64,000 nt of DNA. It comes from Castor canadensis (taxonomy: Eukaryota > Chordata > Mammalia > Rodentia > Castoridae). The stretch spans positions 39,973,295-40,037,294 of the forward strand of contig NC_133389.1 in NCBI RefSeq assembly GCF_047511655.1, read 5' to 3'. The notes under the pieces are model-generated. The model had not been told where the DNA came from, did not search any database, and saw only the letters and a program-made list of their open reading frames with translations. This document shows, one piece after another, positions 58,240 through 64,000 of this stretch (positions within the stretch are counted from its first letter, which is position 1; each line of letters opens with the position of its first letter). The position numbers and the translations under genes are program-made.

Positions 58240-58400
58240 CCATTTAATGTGATTCAGGCTGCATTCCCTCTGCCAGAAGCACCCTTCTCCCCTGTGCCTC
58301 CCCATCCCTCTTGAAGTATTAGGTCTACCATTTTTCAAGTCTCAGCTTGGATGTCACTTTCTCTGGGCAGTCAGAGCCCCCTGAACACTTTCCTCAGATG
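58240..58400 (+). repeat. L2-like fragment
   Basis: 'gcattccctctgccagaagc', 'caagtctcagcttggatgtc', 'actttctctgggcagtcaga' match the conserved L2 3' segment. Confidence 0.6.
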
Positions 58401-60837
58401 CCATACTGCCGCAGTCCAGCTGCAGTGGGGGCTCCGACTCTGGTCTTGGGTGCTTGAGTGGTGGATAAGGACAGGAACTCAGGGTTGTGCGGGCAGCAAT
58501 GGCGTAGTTTACTTTCTGAAGAGGGTATTTAAGCAGTGCAGACAAGCAGGAAGGACTATGTGGCAGTCCCCAGGTTTCCTTTGACCTCTGTACTGGGATT
58601 GGCTGTCACGTTGCTATGGCTACAAGCCCACGGGCAGAACATCATGGTCTCAGGACTGGGTTTTCCCAGTCCCAAGCAGAGAGAGAACAGGGTTGTTCAG
58701 CAACTATCCTTTTGCACTGTTGCAATCTCTCTTAGAGCTGTTGCACAAAAGCTACAGTGACTCCGTTCCTTTCCAAGAGGCTCTGGGGGTCCTGAGGTCT
58801 CCCACACCATACACCTGTGTTGGTATAGTTATTCATGAGCACCTGCTTCTCCCATTGGCCAGAACGCCCCAGGGCCGGAGTTGCAGTTGCTTGGTTTTGC
58901 CACGTTCTTACTCCTTCCCTCCCCCACAGGGCTAAGCACAATGCCTGAGCCAGACACACTGTGTAAGGTCTTAGGAGTCATTAAACAGCCCCTAGCAGAA
59001 GCACCACTCCAGTGTAATGGCACAGGGAGGGCTGGAGGAACTGATGTCAAGATTCAAGTCATTGGCTGAAGAGCCAACGTGAGGGAAACCAAAGAAAAGT
59101 ATCAGCCTCCCAGAAAGAGTCCCTTCCTTGGTTTCCTTTCAAGATCATCTTTTGCTATTATATAGGCTCCTTACATGTGGAATCAGACATGCAGTCAGTT
59201 AGTGTTTAAGCAGAGTGGGGAGAGACCAAGTGGTTTGTGCTGGGCTGTCCATGCGTCTGCCACATTCACTGGGCTCTTCTGAGGCAAATAGCTCTGCAGA
59301 GAGGCTTCCCCAAAGAGCGTATGTATGACACAATGCCTACTCCCAACTGTCCTCCAGAAGCAGGTCAGCAACTATGATGTTGCTGACTGCAGTAACCAAG
59401 CTTGGTCATCAGACACACTCATGTTCTTACTCTCTGCCCTATCCAGTCTGACATCAATTCTGCAAGAAAAACATGGTAGAAACAGAAGCCAACTGCTGTA
59501 AAACAGGGCTACCACTAATTATGCTTTCAGGATCTCATTAAATGAGGGTTAGCAAAAAACTGAACTGTTTGATAAGAGGGAAAAGGGGTCATGGCAAACC
59601 AACCTCTGGGGCATGGATGGCCATGTTATCAGGAAAGAGCAACTATGAAGGAGTAAAAGAAGCTGGGAGGTAGAGGGGGAGGAAGACAGAGATTGCCAGA
59701 GTGAGTACAGACACAGGAGTGACATACTCTACATGGCTAGAGAGGCCAGAGCTGCTGCAATTACTGACACTGGTGTGGTTCCAGCACACAGCCACACAGG
59801 GAAACTGTTTATTTTTTTTTCCTGCAGAAACACATCCCTAATGTGGACAGAGCCCAACTTAAATACACCTGTGTAAGTCTGACTCTCCAGGTTGTTGTGA
59901 TTCCATGGTCTCAGCCTTAAAATGGCATGTTTTTCGGATCCCATAAAGGTTAATTCGGAGTTCGAGGCCCCAGTTCTTTCACACTGGCCCACGCAGTGCC
60001 TCTTACAGATCTTCCTGACATGAGAAAGCAGAAGATATAAAAAGCAAACTTGGTTTTGTCAGCTGCTCCACTACCTGTATACAATGGGATGGAGGAACAG
60101 CCCTCAGTCACTCATAGGGGACATGGTGCAGGCTGAACAAACGAGGAATGGAAGAGGAAAAATTTGATAAATTTAATAACAGATCACTTGAGTATTAGAA
60201 TGTGATATTTAAGTTAGAGGGGTCTTGAAATTCTGATGAAGTTGTTTGGAAAAAAACTGATAAGAGGGAAATAAATGAAAATATGGGAGTCTGTCGCTGG
60301 TTAATCACATATTTATATCTTCTAATGAATAAATAGGGAGAAATTAAAAAGCAGGAAAGACATCAGAAAGACCTTAGCATTGTTGGAGGTTTTGGGTTGT
60401 TTTTGTACACAATTCATGGTTAGACTAAAAGCTCATCTTCAGAAGAATGTAAAGTGAGCTCTTTAAAACATCCTGGGTTATATCTTGATCTGAAGCAATT
60501 TACCCTCACAATTGTATTGTGATTAACACACACTATAAAATATCAAATGTATGAAACCTTTGGCCTCCAGATATTCAATGATTTCAGGCTTTACATTTTA
60601 GAGCAAATGACAGTAGATAATATCCTAAACCATAGCATGCTATCTAGACAGTTCAGAACAGTTTTTATTTCTTTGCTTTATAGGTCTTGCTGTCTTTTTT
60701 CAAACACCTGCACTCTAAAGTGTATCTACCTTCTGAGGTCAAGTATTCTCTTCCCAGTTACTGGAGTCACTATGATAAAGATGCTATCAGAAAACTGCAC
60801 TGATCAATATCAGCAAATTTAACCTTGGTAGGAGGGT

Positions 60838-61020
60838 AAACAGGTGGAATATTATGTACACATGTATGTAAATAGAAAAATGAGACCCATTGCAGGAATG
60901 GGGGGAGGGGGATGAAGGAGAATGGTAGAAAGGATGAATTCAACTATGATATATTGTAAGAACTTTTGTAAATGTCACAATGTACCCCCAGTACAACAAT
61001 AATAAAAAAATGAAAAAAAA
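60838..61020 (+). mobile_element. L1 3'-tail copy, 'tactggggg' type, plus orientation
   Basis: 'gatatattgtaagaactttt', 'aaatgtcacaatgtaccccc', 'agtacaacaataataaa' then an A-rich tail. Exact reverse orientation of the 17905 and 62440 copies, which fixes the family's 3' end. Confidence 0.65.
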
Positions 61021-62077
61021 ATACTTTATGTAAGTTGGTATCCATTTTCTAATCTTGTGAAGTGACTAAATAATGTCCTACATAGCATCTGATCTTGGTT
61101 TTAGATACTGAGGTCCTCAGTAATTGCCTTCTTGCTTCCCAGAATTCCATACTCTGCCAGTGAGTGAACCTACTTCTATCTTCCCATGTCTCCTTGCTCA
61201 GTAGTGCTTATGTAGGAAACACTTACACAATAGCTTTTATTTTTATTATTATTAGTTTTTAAAGAGGGTGCAGCTACTTTGGCTACAATGCAGATACGGA
61301 TTTTTTTCCTTGAAGCTATCAAACATTTCAATTTTTTTAAGCTGCATTTGATGGTATCCTGAAAACACAATTAATGGTATCCCTGTGCTACAAGCAACTG
61401 TTTTGCCCTCAAGCTTTTCTCTACCTCCTTAATTTTCCCTTTCAAAATAAAAAGGAATTTCAGAAGCAGAAGAAAATAGACATAAATTCTATACAAGTCC
61501 CTGTAATTCTCTAAAATTTGCCCACTGGATATGGACATGAGTCACAATGCTAGTCTTTGAGGAGTTTGTGTCTTAATTAAAGCCTTTAGGATTTGGGGCA
61601 TAAATATGATTTTAAGACATTTTAACCATAGTTGTAAAAAAAGAAAAACAAAAGAGCGAGTGGTCTGATTCACTGCCTTAGTGAAGCCAGAGCACTGCTG
61701 TGTCTAATGTGGATAATTAGTAGCTTGCTTGATGTTTATGGAAAATGCCACAACATTTTGGGCATATGAGGCTCAATGGATTCAGAACAATGAAGCAAAT
61801 AAAAATACTGTACTTGGCTTTGTCCTTTGTGTCAGGGGCTCTCCTAGAATTTAGAAATTCTTCTCACCTATTCTGCTATATTTCTTTTGCTAAAAATCAC
61901 AGAGGAGCTAAAAATATGACATTAATATTGTAGATAGAAACCACAGACATTAAAAACATAAGAGCATGTACATGTGTGCACACACACTCAAGAAGCCACT
62001 GCTCTTCTGGTCATTCTCAACTTCTTCCCTACTTTGAGAGACCATTCCTTCCCCACCCCCACAGTCCTCATTCATTT

Positions 62078-62297
62078 TTTTTCTTTTTCTTGGTGACACT
62101 GGGGTTTGAGCTCAGGGCCTCTTGCTCTTACTGCTTGAGCCATTCAGCCAGCTCTCTCTCTCTTTTTTTTTTTATGGGGTTTTTCAAAATAAGGTCTAGT
62201 GAACTATTTGCCTAGGGTTGGCTTCAAACCATGATCCTCCTGATCTCTCCCTCCTGAGTAGGTAGGGTGCAGGCATGAGCCACTGGTACCCAGCTAT
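62078..62297 (-). repeat. B1-ID SINE dimer
   Basis: T-run, reversed ID ('acactggggtttgagctcag', 'gcttgagccattcagccagc'), CT-repeat/T-run linker and reversed B1 ('ggttggcttcaaaccatgat', 'cctgagtaggtagggtgcag'). Flanked by an 11-bp duplication ctcattcattt at 62067-62077 and 62298-62308. Confidence 0.9.
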
Positions 62298-62439
62298 CTC
62301 ATTCATTTCTAAGCCCCACATAACAACTGAAACAGGGCAGGCAGATAACACATACATAACATCTGTATTGATCAGTTATTTGTGGATGGATTTGACATCA
62401 CTTTCTTATCTCCTTGTACCTTGGCAAATACATTTTTAT

Positions 62440-62995
62440 AATATTTTTTATTGTTGTACTGGGGATATGATGCAACATTTATAAAAGTTATTATAATATA
62501 TCATAGTTGAATTCACCCCCTCCATCATTCTCCTTTACCTCCCCTCTCCCCCTAGTCCTGGAATAGTTTCAACATGACTCATTTTTCCACTTTCATACAT
62601 AAGAACATAATATTTCCACTACATTCACCCTTCTACACCCTTTCCCTATATTTCTACCCCCCCCGTTATACACACTGGTACCAACCTCCACAAAGGACCC
62701 ATTTTTACCTTCCTAGTCTCTGTTTTTGAAAAAAGGCATTTTGTTTAAGATAGCTACACAGGGAATTTTTCTCCTTTCTACCTTAGTCCCCTTCTTGTGG
62801 TGATTTCAACAGGTTTAAAAATTCTATATTCATTCTTATATAGAAAGCACATCAACCATATTCACTTTAACTTCCTTTATCCTTCCTCTCTCCTTGGTGA
62901 CCTCCCCTGAGTATGAACTGTTTTTCACAATATTTCTTGTATTTGTATTGGGTCTATCTTTCTTTGTCTTTTTGAACCTGTTTTACTTCACTTGA
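62440..62995 (-). mobile_element. L1 3'-tail copy, 'tactggggg' type, longest
   Basis: 'attgttgtactggggatatg', 'aaaagttattataatatatc', C/T-rich tract, 'ttaaaaattctatattcatt', 'gaactgtttttcacaatatt', 'ttcacttgacatgatgtcct'. Longest copy of this tail in the window; no coding part reached. Confidence 0.62.
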
Positions 62996-63550
62996 CATGA
63001 TGTCCTCCAACTGAGATAATGAACTTGGTGTAAACAAAGCAAAGCAAAACAAAACAAAACGAAAAGTCACTGCTGGGGGGAAGCATCTGGATACACAGAT
63101 GAGAAGAAAGAGCCTGCAAGAAGAGGACTTCCTCATGATTAACTGACACCAGGGCTACAGACAGCAATGAGATTGACAATTCCTACACAATACTGATTAT
63201 AAAAATTCAGATAATAAAGACCTGATCAAATAGCTCCATCCCTTCACTTTGTGGATTCTCTGTAATCTAGTCTGTACTGAGGGTAAAAAATGGACCTAGT
63301 GTTCACAGTTCAGACTCAGCAGAATTTATAAAAGTCTGGCATCCCTGGTTCATGAGAACATTAAGAGGTGGTTCTTTTATTCTGAAGTTAGCAGTCAGAA
63401 CCCTCATGGCTCTGTCCTAACAATGCAGCCAGTGGCAAAGTGTGGCTGCGCTTTTATTTTTACTGCTTCAGTGTCAGCTCATAAAAGCGGACAGCTCCTC
63501 TTTGAGCAGCTTGGGGAGGTCTACACAGTGATTGTGAACCACACTGATCT

Positions 63551-64000
63551 TTTTTTTTATTTTATTATTCATATGTGTATACAAGACTTGGGTCATTTCT
63601 CCCCCCTGCCCCCACCCCCTCCCTTACCACCCACTCTGCCCCCTCCCTCTCCCCCAACCCCCTCAATACCCAGCAGAAACTATTTTGCCCTTATTTCTAA
63701 TTTTGTTGAAGAGAGAGTATAAGCCATAATAGGAAGGAACAAGGGTTTTTGCTGGTTGAGATAAGGATAGCTATACAGGGAGTTGACTCACATTAATTTC
63801 TTGTGCGTGTGTGTTACCTCCTAGGTTAATTCTTTTTGATCTCATCTTTTCTCTAGTTCCTGGTCCCCTTTTCCTATTGGCCTCAGTTGCTTTTAAGGTA
63901 TCTGCTTTAGTTTCTCTGCGTTAAGGGCAACAAATGCTAGCTAACTTTTTAGGTGTCTTACCTATCCTCACCCCTCCCTTGTGTGGTCTCGCTTTTATCA
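63551..64000 (-). mobile_element. Young L1 3' end, continues beyond the window
   Basis: T-run, 'attcatatgtgtatacaaga', C-rich tract (63600-63662), 'cagaaactattttgccctta', 'ggatagctatacagggagtt', 'ctctagttcctggtcccctt'. Same family as L1-B but with differences after about 63890 ('ttttaaggtatctgctttag'), suggesting a different subfamily. The coding part, if any, lies right of 64000. Confidence 0.88.

Larger units (their letters stand above)
55904..64000 (-). other. MAPRE2: MAPRE2 intron upstream of the linker exon (partial)
   Basis: From the linker exon's acceptor to the window edge. The split glycine codon requires another coding exon upstream, but I could not find the expected segment joining the calponin-homology domain to the linker, so the intron continues beyond 64000. 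It contains an ID SINE (55959-56038), an L2-like piece (58240-58400), two L1 3'-tail copies of one type (60838-61020, 62440-62995), an ID-B1 SINE (62078-62297) and a young L1 tail (63551-64000). 56.05-58.2 and 58.4-60.8 kb are unique sequence without a supported gene. Confidence 0.75.

Noticed and set aside
1-64000. Prokaryotic-type systems (CRISPR, operons, phage, toxin-antitoxin) or an integrated exogenous virus
   Set aside because: No spaced direct-repeat array, no clustered coding frames and no viral gene. Only L1, SINE and MaLR LTR remnants are present.

Overview
The window is mammalian nuclear DNA: long non-coding stretches full of LINE-1 copies, tRNA(ID)/7SL(B1)-type SINEs, MaLR LTRs and old MIR/L2 fragments, with widely spaced exons bounded by GT/AG splice sites. 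The SINEs are ID monomers, B1-ID dimers and B1-B1-ID trimers, an architecture known from non-muroid rodents. The young L1 3' ends and the ID consensus look to me most like beaver (Castor), but a squirrel-like or other B1-dID rodent is possible. That is recognition from memory, not a database result.

One protein-coding gene can be supported: the 3' part of MAPRE2 (EB2/RP1, a microtubule plus-end-binding protein), on the minus strand. Three coding exons are visible: the Ser/Pro-rich linker exon (55764-55903), the coiled-coil/EB-homology exon (51258-51416) and the terminal exon carrying the acidic tail and C-terminal EEY with its stop (43108-43182). A long, nearly repeat-free 3'UTR follows, probably ending near 39.8-40.1 kb. 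From 55904 to the right edge is the intron before the linker exon; the calponin-homology-domain exons lie beyond the window. From about 38 kb down to position 1 is intergenic DNA downstream of MAPRE2.

Region by region: 1-4.06 kb is a minus-strand L1 (L1-A) with most of ORF2, a frameshifted ORF1 and a 5' end bearing a YY1-type motif; its 3' end is off the left edge and a second L1 tail is nested in it. 4.1-7.8 kb is unique or old-repeat sequence. 7.8-13.7 kb is a patchwork of older L1 fragments and SINEs. 13.7-20.4 kb carries MIRs, two MaLR LTRs, a B1 and an L1 3' end. 20.4-24.5 kb holds a 5'-truncated L1 (L1-B) inserted into a SINE trimer. 24.5-38.1 kb is intergenic with scattered SINEs and one short young L1 tail. 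38.1-43.1 kb is the MAPRE2 3' flank and 3'UTR. 43.2-64 kb is MAPRE2 introns with MIR, L2, a MaLR LTR, SINEs and L1 3' ends.

I find no operon, CRISPR array, phage, integrated exogenous virus or other evidence for a new multi-gene system. What is worth a second look is mostly transposon archaeology (nested insertions with target-site duplications, damaged L1 catalytic residues, a G-rich quadruplex-prone L1 3'UTR, two L1 3'-tail types) and a few candidate regulatory or isoform signals around MAPRE2.
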